A stretch of DNA of 64,000 nucleotides, from contig LJZQ01000004.1 of the NCBI GenBank assembly GCA_001314845.1, positions 1-64,000 of the forward strand. Reading direction: 5' to 3'. The position numbers and the translations under genes were made by a program. Under the pieces are notes generated by a model that ran no database searches, was not told the DNA's origin, and saw only the letters and a list, made by a program, of their open reading frames with translations. How positions within the stretch are numbered: position 1 is the stretch's first letter; every line of letters starts with the position of its first letter. Shown one piece after another: positions 44,114-53,628 of the stretch. Source of the DNA: Marinobacter excellens HL-55 (GTDB lineage Bacteria; Pseudomonadota; Gammaproteobacteria; Pseudomonadales; Oleiphilaceae).

Positions 44114-44652
44114 CAGATTTCCTCCATGAACGACAGGTGACCACGCACGAAACTATCTCCGACTTTGTCGCGCGGCCAAAACTGATATTGGTATGGGTGC
44201 TGGTACGGATTGAGATCGGCATGAATCAGCACATCAAAAGGAGCCAGGAACTCATCGCAGCGAAGAGGCGACAAATCTTCCAGGTAGGGGCTGAGCACTC
44301 GCGGGTCGTACCACCGAAACCGCGTTGTTTCTCCGCCAGGCAAACGGGCATACACCCGCGCCCGCAAGGCATCCGCCAGTTGTTTCTGTCCGAGGGAGCT
44401 CGCAATCCAAAGGCTGGCGTGGCCCAGCGGATCTTTCTGCAAACACACATCGATTGCCCCGGCTTCTCCGTCAACCGCAATGAGCCAGGGGCCGCTGTCG
44501 GCGAGCTCTTCGTCCTGCTGACGGAACAGGGAAATCGTGTCCAAGCCAGCACCACGGGCAAACCACAGGGGTTCGGGACAGGCGGCGGCATCCAGTATCA
44601 ACCACTGCACGCCCTGGCGTATCAGCGCATGCCGTCGCTTGGCGTTATTCAT
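44113..44652 (-). CDS. DUF4123 effector-loading adaptor
   Basis: A 179-residue protein of the DUF4123 (Tap/TEC) family. The N-terminal part contains QWLILDAAACPEPLW, the middle contains LVR-like DALRARVYARLPGGETTRFRWYDPRVL, typical of the family, with LEDLSPLRCDEFLAPFDVLI following. These adaptors load a specific effector onto VgrG. ATG 44652 overlaps the vgrG stop by four bases. Confidence 0.87.
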   Translation of the reverse strand: MNNAKRRHALIRQGVQWLILDAAACPEPLWFARGAGLDTISLFRQQDEELADSGPWLIAVDGEAGAIDVCLQKDPLGHASLWIASSLGQKQLADALRARVYARLPGGETTRFRWYDPRVLSPYLEDLSPLRCDEFLAPFDVLIHADLNPYQHPYQYQFWPRDKVGDSFVRGHLSFMEEI

Positions 44653-46706
44653 GCACCGTCCCCGCACGCGGAGCAGATATCAACCAGCGGCGTCCCCTCC
44701 CGAGCCGCGCTTTCCAGAGTTTTAATCTGAGAGACCGCACCGGTTGAGACCGCAACCGGACCGTTCAGTTTGATGGACGGTGAATCAATGGTCACGCCAC
44801 CGGAGCCAATGGTGATTTTGCCCCCTGGGCCCTGAATCACAACACTTTCGCTACCGGTGAGAGTGAGATTCCGGGTGTGAATCAGGGCGCTCTCACCAGC
44901 CTCGACCAACACCTTGCCCTGCACTTTCTGGGTGTAGTGGCCACCCACTTCCAGGTCATGATTGGTATGGCTGTATTCGTGCCGGCGATCGGTCACTTCC
45001 AGGCGGTAATTGCGGCCAACGTTGGTAAACCGATCACGGGTAACATCCAGAGTCTGATCCTGGCCAATGATGGTTTTCTGGTCGCGGCCAATATCTATCT
45101 GTTCGTCACGGGTTACGTTCAGGCGCTGGTCGTTGCCGATGTGTTTTTCACGATCATTACCAACGGAACAGGTCTGGTTGTTGTATATCTCCAGCTCGTG
45201 ATCTTTCTGGGCCCTCAGATAAACAAGTTGCTTGTCTTTTTCGTCCTCAAAGCTGAGTTCATTGTAACCACCACCCTGATGGGTCTGGGTGCGGAGGACC
45301 GTTTTGGTTCTGTTGGTGGGCAAGCTATACGGCGGCATATTAGTGGCATGATAGGTCCGCCCGGTGATAATAGGCTGATCCGGATCACCATCCAGAAAAC
45401 TCACGATGACCTCATGCCCCACCCGCGGCAGAGCCACCACGCCGTACTGCCCGCCAGCCCAACCCTGGCTTACCCTTAACCAGGCGCTGCTGTGTTCATT
45501 GTCCTGGCCATACCGGTCCCATGGGAAAAGCACCTTCACCCGACCATAGCGATCGCAATAGATTTCTTCGCCTTCAGGTCCAGTGACTCGAGCTATTTGA
45601 GGCCCATCCATGACTGGACGACAGTTGTCGTTTGGCGGGCACCAGTTTACGGTGGCCGGAACCCCGCTGAACTCATTGGTGTAGGTGGTTGGCTCCTGAC
45701 AGGCATCCTCCTCCAAGGCCTGCGGTTGAACCTCTCGATGAACCACTTCGGTCAACAGCCAGTCCCCATTGACGGCATCATCGAAATGCCCCTCAAGACC
45801 AACCCGACCGCCAGCAGTGAAATCCGCTCGGTTACTCTTGCCCGAAGCGGTGCAGGCATTGCTCCGCAGAGACTCAAGGCGGGCCTTTGCAAATGGGGCG
45901 CCAGACGCATCCTGTTTATACCGCCCCGGATAATCGAAATGTTCATAATCCGGGCGCTGTTTCGAGAGATCCGAAGCTACCTCCATGTGATCCAGCCCGT
46001 AGGCGGGATTCGTGAAGGTGTAGTCTTTCATGGCGACCCCTGCAACGCTGACACGATCCAGGGTGTCAAAGGCGAACACACACTGCTGCCTGGAGCCCCC
46101 ACCCGCCGTTGCATTATAGAGAGCGGAAGGCAGCGCTAACGCCTCGCGGTGATGATCCGCCAGGATCAGTTCGGTGCCATCGGGGCCATGCTCAGCACGA
46201 TAGTGCCAGCCTTCTTCTGCAGCCAGTCGCTGGATAAATGCCAGATCCGACTCCCGATACTGAACACAATACTCCCGCTCTTCCGGCGTGCGCAGTAAAT
46301 TGAAGCGAGCACCAGTGATGCCGCGCTCCTCGAGCATGGCACCAATGATCTGTTCCGGCGACTGGTGCTGAGAAATCCGGCTGTTTCGCCCTAGCCCCAG
46401 CCTCCAGAGAGGCGAGCGGACAGTGAGGCGATAAGCGGTTCTCCGGTGGCCCGCAGAACCTCGTCCAAATTCTGCAACCACTCCACGGAACCGGCGAAGC
46501 AACTCGCCGTCCTGGAAGACACTCAACTCGGCTTCCTGTTCAAGCAAGTCGGCTGCCGCTATACCTGACCGTTGGCTGAATGCGCTGATGGTGAGAGAAA
46601 AAAACTCAGACAAGGCTTCTCGCACTTCGAATTCGAAAACCTTAAAGAGGTCGACTGGCTGTTCACCAATCGTCAAGGAAAACTGGAGTCCGTTTCCAAT
46701 TTGCAT
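44649..46706 (-). CDS. vgrG: T6SS spike protein VgrG
   Basis: A 685-residue VgrG with gp27-like N-terminal half (LAFIQRLAAEEGWHYRAEH, DHREALALP) and gp5-like OB-fold (RYGRVKVLFPWDRYG, GWAGGQYGVVALPRVGHEVIVSFLDGDPDQPIITGR), then the needle of repeated short strands (NVGRNYRLEV, GGHYTQKVQG). The tail continues past SIKLNGP and ends in CSACGDGA, with no obvious toxin domain. ATG 46706 is preferred since AAAGG lies 9 bases upstream. First gene of the module; no tss genes are near. Confidence 0.94.
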   Translation of the reverse strand: MQIGNGLQFSLTIGEQPVDLFKVFEFEVREALSEFFSLTISAFSQRSGIAAADLLEQEAELSVFQDGELLRRFRGVVAEFGRGSAGHRRTAYRLTVRSPLWRLGLGRNSRISQHQSPEQIIGAMLEERGITGARFNLLRTPEEREYCVQYRESDLAFIQRLAAEEGWHYRAEHGPDGTELILADHHREALALPSALYNATAGGGSRQQCVFAFDTLDRVSVAGVAMKDYTFTNPAYGLDHMEVASDLSKQRPDYEHFDYPGRYKQDASGAPFAKARLESLRSNACTASGKSNRADFTAGGRVGLEGHFDDAVNGDWLLTEVVHREVQPQALEEDACQEPTTYTNEFSGVPATVNWCPPNDNCRPVMDGPQIARVTGPEGEEIYCDRYGRVKVLFPWDRYGQDNEHSSAWLRVSQGWAGGQYGVVALPRVGHEVIVSFLDGDPDQPIITGRTYHATNMPPYSLPTNRTKTVLRTQTHQGGGYNELSFEDEKDKQLVYLRAQKDHELEIYNNQTCSVGNDREKHIGNDQRLNVTRDEQIDIGRDQKTIIGQDQTLDVTRDRFTNVGRNYRLEVTDRRHEYSHTNHDLEVGGHYTQKVQGKVLVEAGESALIHTRNLTLTGSESVVIQGPGGKITIGSGGVTIDSPSIKLNGPVAVSTGAVSQIKTLESAAREGTPLVDICSACGDGA

Positions 46707-46872
46707 TCCGTGCATCCTTTGCTTGATTCAAGCTTCTTCCTGATGAAACATAAAGTCATGATTCATCGAGCTCAATGGCGATCAAAACTTGCTCAAGATT
46801 AGCAGTTCACCAGGATCAATCAAATCCCCGAAAGATTGCATTTCGTTTATTTTCGGACCGACCAAGGTTTAG

Positions 46873-46901
46873 TTTCGAATAGCCATAGAGTCCCGTATAA
46901 T
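46873..46901 (+). promoter_or_regulatory. Sigma-70-like promoter of pyrophosphatase gene
   Basis: TTTCGA (46873-46878) and a perfect TATAAT (46896-46901) are separated by 17 bases and lie 57 bases before the ppa start. Confidence 0.55.
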
Positions 46902-46957
46902 TGCGCTCACTTTTCAAACGCAGTTAAACGTACCTATCGCATCAGGAAGGATCTCCC

Positions 46958-47485
46958 ATGCAATTCGACAACATCCCCGCTGGCAAGAACCCACCAGAAG
47001 ACATCTACGTCGCCATCGAAATCCCGGCTAATAGCTCCCCGGTGAAGTACGAACTGGACAAAGACATGGGCGCCCTGCTGGTTGACCGCTTCATGGCCAC
47101 CCCGATGTTCTACCCGGCTAACTACGGCTTCATCCCCCACACCCTGGCCGACGACGGCGACCCCCTGGACGTCTTGGTAGTGACCCCCTACCCGATCCAG
47201 GCTGGCTCAGTTATCCGCTGCCGCCCGGTGGGAGTCCTGAACATGGAAGACGAAGCCGGTGGCGATGCCAAACTGGTTGCCGTACCCCACGACAAGCTGA
47301 CCACCACCTACCACGATGTCAAAGAAATCGACGACCTGCCGGAGCTGCTGCGCAACCAGATCCGTCACTTCTTCGAAAACTACAAGACACTGGAGCCCGG
47401 CAAGTGGGTGAAAGTGCAAGGCTGGGGCAATGCCGCCGAAGCCAAGCAAGCCATTGTTGACTCGGTAAACGCCTACAAGGGCTGA
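46958..47485 (+). CDS. ppa: Inorganic pyrophosphatase, family I
   Basis: A 175-residue soluble hexameric-type pyrophosphatase. Active-site residues are seen in [30 protein letters not shown] and the DGDPLDVLV signature, with [14 protein letters not shown] and the C-terminal [13 protein letters not shown]. It drives biosynthesis by removing pyrophosphate. Single-gene unit with its own promoter and a strong terminator. Confidence 0.96.
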   Translation: MQFDNIPAGKNPPEDIYVAIEIPANSSPVKYELDKDMGALLVDRFMATPMFYPANYGFIPHTLADDGDPLDVLVVTPYPIQAGSVIRCRPVGVLNMEDEAGGDAKLVAVPHDKLTTTYHDVKEIDDLPELLRNQIRHFFENYKTLEPGKWVKVQGWGNAAEAKQAIVDSVNAYKG

Positions 47486-47506
47486 TATCGTTTCAGGCAC
47501 AAAAAT

Positions 47507-47548
47507 GCCGGGCAGTTCTGCAACTGCCCGGCTTTTTCGTTTTGTTTT
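47507..47548. terminator. Bidirectional terminator between ppa and DUF2333 gene
   Basis: GCCGGGCAGTT and AACTGCCCGGC form a perfect 11-bp stem around CTGC, followed by a T-rich tail on the plus strand and preceded by an A run (TTTTT on the minus strand). Confidence 0.9.
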
Positions 47549-47552
47549 ACCT

Positions 47553-48605
47553 TTAGCCTCGCGACAACAGGTCTCGCATATCACTGATCGCCGCATTGGC
47601 TCGGGACAGGTAGGCCGCCATTGTCAATGAGTGGTTCGCCAGCACGCCAAAGCCACTGCCGTTCAGGATCACCGGGCTCCACATCGCGCCCTGGGCACCC
47701 TCCAGCTCAATAATAATCTGCTTGACGCTGGCCATGGCGTTCTTATCTTGCAGCACCTTGCGAAAGTCCACCTCAATGGCCCGGAAAATGTGCAGCAACG
47801 CCCACGAACTGCCGCGAGCCTCATAGAATACATCGTCGATTTTTGTCCAGGATGTCTTTACTTCTGCCCCACCGGTTTCTTCCTGCAGCGGATCATCCGG
47901 ATTCAGATTGGCCATGGCTTCAGAGACCGATGCTTTGCCCACGCTTTCACCCAGCGTTCGGGACAAGCTACCCAGACGGGTTTCAAGATCCGCCAGCCAG
48001 TTATTCAGATTATCCGCCCGGGCGAAAAACTGAGCATTGGGCTGCTCGGCATGAGACAAACGATCCAGATAGCGATGAAGAGCATCGATCCCCCGCCGAT
48101 ACTCTCGCTCGGTAGAAGGAATCGCCCAACTGCCGCTGTCAAAATGGAACTGGGGTTCTGCGATGATCAGGTCCGGATCTTCTGCGGACTGGCTCTGGGA
48201 ACGGCTGATATCCCTGCGCATGGCCCGGGACAGATCCCGCAACTGCACCAGCACACCGTACTCCCAGTTTGGCATGTTATCCATCCACAATCCCGGCGGA
48301 AAGATGTCGTTCGAGATGTAGCCGCCCGGCTTGTCCAGCAAGGTCTCAGCGAGCTGGATCATGGTTGCGGTGGTCGCAAAACCCGCCACGGGCTCTCGCC
48401 CCATGTCGCTGGCCAGCGTCCGGGTGTGCTCGCGCACGGAGAACGTATCTGGCTCACTGCTCCAGTACATACCCAGAACAGTGGTCACCAGCAGGTACAC
48501 GACCAGCAATGCCAGGACGACCTTTCCGATCACACCACCACCGCCGGCGTAATCTTGCATGTCGTCTTTTCTGTCGCTGAAGTACTGTCTGATTTTGCCC
48601 GGCAT
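47553..48605 (-). CDS. DUF2333 family membrane protein
   Basis: A 350-residue protein with one N-terminal membrane helix (VIGKVVLALLVVYLLVTTVLGMYW) after a charged start, then a large mainly helical periplasmic domain, with NDIFPPGLWMDNMPNWEYGVLVQLRDLSRAMRRDISRSQSQS near residue 100. The family is widespread in gammaproteobacteria and has no known function. ATG 48605 lies 4 bases after the stop of the LapD-like gene, so the two are one operon. Confidence 0.82.
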   Translation of the reverse strand: MPGKIRQYFSDRKDDMQDYAGGGGVIGKVVLALLVVYLLVTTVLGMYWSSEPDTFSVREHTRTLASDMGREPVAGFATTATMIQLAETLLDKPGGYISNDIFPPGLWMDNMPNWEYGVLVQLRDLSRAMRRDISRSQSQSAEDPDLIIAEPQFHFDSGSWAIPSTEREYRRGIDALHRYLDRLSHAEQPNAQFFARADNLNNWLADLETRLGSLSRTLGESVGKASVSEAMANLNPDDPLQEETGGAEVKTSWTKIDDVFYEARGSSWALLHIFRAIEVDFRKVLQDKNAMASVKQIIIELEGAQGAMWSPVILNGSGFGVLANHSLTMAAYLSRANAAISDMRDLLSRG

Positions 48606-48609
48606 AAGG

Positions 48610-50685
48610 CTAGGTATCCCCTGTCGATGATTGTTCGGCAGCATATGGCCGCCCCAGATGGTATCCCATGGATCCGTCAATACCCAGTTTACAGAGTACC
48701 GAGTATTCAGCTGCGGTTTCCACTCCCGTCGCAAAAACCTTCACACCCCGGCTGCGCGCGATCGCGACAACGGATTGTAGCCAAAACCGGTTCTCATCGT
48801 GACCGTCCAGATTGTGAATAAAACTGTTGTCGATGCGCAGCGCCTTGAAAGGCAGATTCTTCAAATAGCTGAACGGCACGCCACCAACGCCGAAATGGTC
48901 CACCAGTACCGGGACGCCCAGCCGCACCAGCGCCCGCACCAGTAATCCGACCTCCTTGCGATGATGGTGAATGGCCTGCTCTGCAATGCCGACCCAGAGC
49001 CGGCTCACCAGGTCACCGGCGGCCGTCAAGCTTGCCACAATCTCATCCCTGAAGGCCGGGTCTGCCACTGACGCATTGCCCAGTGAAATCGCCAGGCGTT
49101 CCTGCGGATGCCGGGCAAGTCGCTCTATTACCCTTTGCACCAGCAATCGGTCGATATCGGCAATCAACCCCAGGCGCTCCGCCATGGGCACAAACAAACC
49201 GGCTTTGAGCACACCGTCAGCGGTATTGATGCGTGAAAACACCTGATGATGCACCAGCGCCTGAGACTCGCCCTGCACCATCGGCTGAAGCCACAAAGAC
49301 AACTCCCGGTCGCGAACGGCCTGACTGATGATGGCGCGCCAAGTTTCCATGTTGTGATGGGTATCCAGACCACCCTCCGCCAGCCAGCAACACGACTCTT
49401 CCCGTTGCTGCGCCGCGCGCAGGGCCTCGTCTGAGGCCGCCAGCAAGTCTCGGCTGCCGGCGCCCTCGACGGTCACCGCCAGGCCGGCATGGATAACCGT
49501 GTCCATGGGCGCAGCAAGGTCGGCGTAGATGCCATCGAGGGTCGTCAGCAACTGGCCGGCCCAGATCCGGACATCCGCGGCGGACGCGCCTGGCATAAAC
49601 ACGGCAAACTCTGCGCCGGTTCGGCGCCCGGCAAACGAGCCAGCGTGCTGTTTGACAAAATCCCCGAGACCGCCCGCGACCTGCTTCAACAACCGATCAC
49701 CTTCACTACGACCGTAGGCACGGGTGTAGTCGGCAAAGTAACCAAGCTGGATCATAATCAAGACACCCGGCGCAGACCTCTCCTCGGATTCAAGCTCAGC
49801 CCTCAGCCGCTGATCAAACGCAGAACGGCTCGCCAGGCCGGTCACCGGGTCCTCGTTGTTCACCTTGCGCAGATGCTGTATTAATTTACCCTGTCCCTGA
49901 AACAGCTGACCGAGATCATCCGCCATCTGGTTCATCGCGTCCGTCACCTGATTCAGTTCACGGGTCGAACGAACCTGAACGCGCTTCCGGAAATCTCGCT
50001 TGCCCAAGGCCCGGGCCTGGGCCTCAACGTCCTTGAGCGGGCGCAACAGACGGCGCAGCAAAAGATACAGCGATAAAAGCCCCGTACCACCAATGGCCAG
50101 AACGCCCGCCAGCAAACCAACCGTGATTCGCCAAAGGTCGTCGTAGGCGCGCCCGGGATGACTGACCACCTGAACCTTACCGAGGCGGGACCAGCCCCGA
50201 ACCACCTCGGCCTCGGCCATTGTTGACGGCAGCGCCGCTGATCGGATAAACCAGTCTGGCGCTGCCGTGCCCTGCAAAACCATACGTCGGCCTGCGATAA
50301 CCTCACCGTCGTGCCCCACATACTCGACGGAGAGATAACGACCGCTGTCGAAGACCGCGTCAATCAAAGAGGCCGATGCCACGGGATCAGAGCCATCAAT
50401 GGCGTTAGACAACGATAAACCCGTAGCCGTAGCGCCATCTCTGGCGTGATCTCCCAGTTGATCCGCCACATAGTCCCTGAAATGGCCGTAGCTGGTGGCA
50501 AACGCGGCGGCAAGAATGAGCACCAGCAAACCGCCGGTGAACAACAATAATGAGGTCTGCAGGGTGATGACTCCCCGCTGCTGACGAGTGAAATGTGCAA
50601 GCGTCCCTGCCATGGCTGCTCGGGCCCCGGTCCGGTGAATGGTCTGTTGGCTGTGTGTGACCTGTACCGCAGAGTTGACAAACAT
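48610..50685 (-). CDS. LapD-like membrane c-di-GMP receptor with degenerate GGDEF and EAL domains
   Basis: A 691-residue protein: membrane helix (LLLFTGGLLVLILAAAFATS), a periplasmic LapD/MoxY-type domain (about 55-175), a second helix (LLAGVLAIGGTGLLSLYLLL), HAMP, GGDEF and EAL. The GGDEF site reads RTGAEF and the EAL motif is replaced (SQALVHH), so neither cyclase nor phosphodiesterase activity is expected. This is the LapD design, in which c-di-GMP binding controls a periplasmic protease and adhesin release; no lapG or adhesin gene is in the window. Start uncertain: ATG 50613 would still precede the first helix. Confidence 0.82.
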   Translation of the reverse strand: MFVNSAVQVTHSQQTIHRTGARAAMAGTLAHFTRQQRGVITLQTSLLLFTGGLLVLILAAAFATSYGHFRDYVADQLGDHARDGATATGLSLSNAIDGSDPVASASLIDAVFDSGRYLSVEYVGHDGEVIAGRRMVLQGTAAPDWFIRSAALPSTMAEAEVVRGWSRLGKVQVVSHPGRAYDDLWRITVGLLAGVLAIGGTGLLSLYLLLRRLLRPLKDVEAQARALGKRDFRKRVQVRSTRELNQVTDAMNQMADDLGQLFQGQGKLIQHLRKVNNEDPVTGLASRSAFDQRLRAELESEERSAPGVLIMIQLGYFADYTRAYGRSEGDRLLKQVAGGLGDFVKQHAGSFAGRRTGAEFAVFMPGASAADVRIWAGQLLTTLDGIYADLAAPMDTVIHAGLAVTVEGAGSRDLLAASDEALRAAQQREESCCWLAEGGLDTHHNMETWRAIISQAVRDRELSLWLQPMVQGESQALVHHQVFSRINTADGVLKAGLFVPMAERLGLIADIDRLLVQRVIERLARHPQERLAISLGNASVADPAFRDEIVASLTAAGDLVSRLWVGIAEQAIHHHRKEVGLLVRALVRLGVPVLVDHFGVGGVPFSYLKNLPFKALRIDNSFIHNLDGHDENRFWLQSVVAIARSRGVKVFATGVETAAEYSVLCKLGIDGSMGYHLGRPYAAEQSSTGDT

Positions 50686-50807
50686 TTACATAGCGCAACC
50701 TACGCCGACAACATTAAACACTATAGACTCTGCAAAAGGACTACGGTTAAAAAGTTCGTCCTGCCGGATCGGACCACTAAAAACGAAAACAGACAGGCCG
50801 GAGCACA

Positions 50808-52421
50808 ATGAACGACGAAAGCCAGAAAGAAAAACTCAGGCAGCATTTTGCACGCCGTGTCACCACCCAGGCCAGGGTGGTTCTGGATACCTGGCAGAAA
50901 ATCCGTGAAAACCGTCAACAGGCCGCGGGCCACCGGGAGGAGTTTTTCTCGGCGACCGACAAACTGGTGCGTTATGCCAAACGCTTCGAGATGGAAAGCC
51001 ACACTGCGGCAGCCGAGCATATCCTCAACTTGTTGGCCGACTGGCACCCAGGCACGCCGCTGGGCGATGAGCACGAACGCCAGCTCGAAGATGCCACCGA
51101 GGCACTGCGCCATTGCACCCAGCGGCGCAGCGACCAGGAAGAAACGGACACCCCTCAGCAATACCGGCGCACGCCGGTTTACATCGCCCTGTCCAACCAG
51201 GAAATGGCAGCCCGACTGATTCGGCAACTGGAGTTTTTCGGTTTTCGCGCATCAGCTTTCGGCGCAGCTTCAGAGCTGGCCGAGGCCTGCGCCCTGAGCA
51301 AGCCTGAGACCATCCTGATGGACGTCAATTTTGGCGGCTCGGCCAACGCGGGTATCGGGACGGTAGAGCAGCTGCAGGAGCAGCACGACACCCCCATTCC
51401 GATAATCTTTATGAGCGATGATGATGGCACTATTGAAACCCGACTAAGAGCGTCCCGCTGTGGCGGCGAAGAATTTTTCTACCCGGCCGTGGACCCCGGC
51501 CAACTGATCGAGAAGATCGAAACCTACACCCACGGCAACACCGTCGAGCCGTATAAGGTGCTGGTTCTGGACGACTCCCGGGCCCAGGCCAAATATATGG
51601 AGACGGTGCTCAAGAAAGCGGGCATGACTGCCCACATCATCACCGACCCCATGCAAATCATTCATGCGCTGGAAGAGTTTTCTCCGGAAATCATCATTCT
51701 CGACATGTACATGCCCGGCTGCACCGGCATGGAGATTGCCCGGGTTATTCGGCAGCAGGATCGTTTCCACAGCGTACCGATCATCTATCTGTCGGCCGAA
51801 GAAGACGTCACCAAGCAGCTGCACGCCATGAGCCTGGGCGGCGACGACTTCCTGACCAAACCTATTGATCCAAAACACCTGATCGCCACGCTCCACAACC
51901 GTGGCCGCAGGGCTCGCTCGCTGCTGGCGCTGATGATCCGCGACAGCCTGACCGGCCTGTACAACCACACCCACACCCTGCACTTACTGGAACAGGAGAT
52001 TGTGCGCGCCCGGCAAAAGCAGCAGCCCCTGTGCTTCGCCATGCTCGACATCGATTATTTCAAGAAGGTAAACGACACCTTCGGCCATCCGATTGGTGAC
52101 CGCGTGCTGCGCAGCCTGTCCATGTTCCTCAAGCAACGCCTGCGGAAAACAGACCACATCGGCCGCTACGGTGGCGAAGAGTTTGCCATCATCCTGCCCA
52201 ACACCCGCCCGGGTGACGCCCGCAATGTGCTGAATGAAATCCGTGAACGGTTCTCTGAGTTGCTACAGCCTGCTGGCGACCGGGAATTTAACGTCACCTT
52301 CAGTTGCGGCATTTCAAGCTGGCAGGACGACAATGCCCAGATTCTGTGCGAGCGCGCAGACCGGGCCCTCTATACCTCCAAGGAACACGGGCGCAATTGC
52401 GTCACCCTGGCGGAATCCTGA
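50808..52421 (+). CDS. REC-REC-GGDEF diguanylate cyclase
   Basis: A 537-residue response regulator. The N-terminal helical part (1-115) resembles an HPt bundle without an evident phosphorylatable His. The first receiver (about 122-240) has Asp in ILMDVNFGG. The second (about 248-370) has DDSRAQ, Asp in IIILDMYMPGCTG, and Lys in FLTKPID. The GGDEF domain contains the active GGEEF with an intact RxxD inhibitory site (RKTDHIGRYGGEEF). It should make c-di-GMP under phosphorelay control. It diverges from the LapD-like gene, suggesting a local signalling pair. Confidence 0.9.
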   Translation: MNDESQKEKLRQHFARRVTTQARVVLDTWQKIRENRQQAAGHREEFFSATDKLVRYAKRFEMESHTAAAEHILNLLADWHPGTPLGDEHERQLEDATEALRHCTQRRSDQEETDTPQQYRRTPVYIALSNQEMAARLIRQLEFFGFRASAFGAASELAEACALSKPETILMDVNFGGSANAGIGTVEQLQEQHDTPIPIIFMSDDDGTIETRLRASRCGGEEFFYPAVDPGQLIEKIETYTHGNTVEPYKVLVLDDSRAQAKYMETVLKKAGMTAHIITDPMQIIHALEEFSPEIIILDMYMPGCTGMEIARVIRQQDRFHSVPIIYLSAEEDVTKQLHAMSLGGDDFLTKPIDPKHLIATLHNRGRRARSLLALMIRDSLTGLYNHTHTLHLLEQEIVRARQKQQPLCFAMLDIDYFKKVNDTFGHPIGDRVLRSLSMFLKQRLRKTDHIGRYGGEEFAIILPNTRPGDARNVLNEIRERFSELLQPAGDREFNVTFSCGISSWQDDNAQILCERADRALYTSKEHGRNCVTLAES

Positions 52422-52428
52422 GCCCTCG

Positions 52429-52453
52429 GGGCCGGGCACAGCGCCCGGCCCCA
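52429..52453. terminator. GC-rich hairpin after the diguanylate cyclase gene
   Basis: GGGGCCGGGC and GCCCGGCCCC pair perfectly over 10 bases around ACAGC. No T run follows on the plus strand, so it may stop transcription with Rho or protect the mRNA end. The rest of the stretch to aroQ (52454-52680) shows nothing clear. Confidence 0.5.
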
Positions 52454-52680
52454 TGAAACCAATGTCGAATACCGACTCCGCCTGTCATCTACGACAATCA
52501 TCGTTATCAACGAAATGTCATCGCACGGATACCATTTGCTGTGTAATCTTTTAAAGGCTGATGGACGACCGGCAAGATTGTCAAAAAGTGTTGATCTGAA
52601 GGTAACAAGTACGCACCATTGAGGTAACGTGCCGTTATCGTCGGCGATCCTGAAAAAAAGATATCAAGGCAGACAGAACC

Positions 52681-53121
52681 ATGTCGACCATACTTGTACT
52701 CCATGGCCCCAACCTCAACATGCTCGGCACCCGGGAACCGGAGGTTTATGGCTATGAGACTCTGGCGGACATCGACGACCGTTTGCGGGGAAAGGCAGCA
52801 GAGAAGGGCCACCATCTGCTGCACCTGCAATCCAACGCAGAGTATGAGTTGATCGAGCGGATACACGAAGCCCGGGCCGAGGGGGTGGATTTTGTCATCA
52901 TCAATCCCGCCGCCTTCACCCACACCAGCATCGCCCTTCGGGATGCCATGCTGGCGTCCGGCATTCCGTTCATTGAGGTGCATCTTTCTAACGTGTATGC
53001 GCGTGAGGCCTTCCGCCATCACTCCTATTTTTCAGATATCGCCGAAGGCGTTATCTGCGGGCTGGGCAGCCAGGGTTATGACCTGGCCCTGCAGGCTGCC
53101 CTGCATCGAATTCACCGATAG
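52681..53121 (+). CDS. aroQ: 3-dehydroquinate dehydratase, type II
   Basis: A 146-residue dodecameric type II dehydroquinase of the shikimate pathway. [18 protein letters not shown] carries the active-site Asn, Arg and Tyr, NPAAFTHTS the Asn and conserved turn, EVHLSN the catalytic His, and [11 protein letters not shown] the C-terminal loop. It is followed by accB, a common order in gammaproteobacteria. Confidence 0.95.
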   Translation: MSTILVLHGPNLNMLGTREPEVYGYETLADIDDRLRGKAAEKGHHLLHLQSNAEYELIERIHEARAEGVDFVIINPAAFTHTSIALRDAMLASGIPFIEVHLSNVYAREAFRHHSYFSDIAEGVICGLGSQGYDLALQAALHRIHR

Positions 53122-53148
53122 ACCAGAGACAACGGGACTGGAACAGTT

Positions 53149-53610
53149 ATGGATATTCGCAAGATTAAAAAGCTGATTGAACTGCTCGAGGAATCAGACG
53201 TCGAGGAGCTGGAGATCCACGAGGGAGACGACTCGGTTCGTATTTCCCGCCGTCGCGAGCAAGCGGCCTCCGCCGGTCATTACGTGAGCCACTACTCCGC
53301 CCCCGCCCCGCAAGTGCCGGCGCCGGCTGCCGAAACAGCACCCGCTAGCGCTCCAGCGGCGCCGGCCGCTATCAATGGCCATGCCGTAAAATCGCCTATG
53401 GTCGGCACCTTCTACCGGTCACCCTCACCCAGCGCCTCCGCCTTTATAGAAGTAGGCCAGAAGGTGAATGCGGGCGACGTCATCTGCATTGTTGAAGCCA
53501 TGAAGATGATGAACCAGATCGAGGCCGACAAAGCCGGCACTGTCACCGAAATTCTGGTCGAAAACGGCCAGCCGGTGGAGTTTGACCAGCCCCTGGTCGT
53601 CATTTCCTGA
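53149..53610 (+). CDS. accB: Acetyl-CoA carboxylase biotin carboxyl carrier protein
   Basis: A 153-residue BCCP: an N-terminal helix ([20 protein letters not shown]), a Pro/Ala linker (about 50-80) and the C-terminal biotinyl domain with the biotin-accepting Lys in EAMKMMNQ and the preceding thumb loop. It carries carboxybiotin between AccC and the carboxyltransferase in fatty acid synthesis. Confidence 0.95.
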   Translation: MDIRKIKKLIELLEESDVEELEIHEGDDSVRISRRREQAASAGHYVSHYSAPAPQVPAPAAETAPASAPAAPAAINGHAVKSPMVGTFYRSPSPSASAFIEVGQKVNAGDVICIVEAMKMMNQIEADKAGTVTEILVENGQPVEFDQPLVVIS

Positions 53611-53628
53611 ATTCGGTGATTGCAAACC

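Noticed and set aside
47631..48821. 396-residue open frame on the plus strand
   Set aside because: Runs antisense across both the DUF2333 gene and the end of the LapD-like gene, which have coherent domains.
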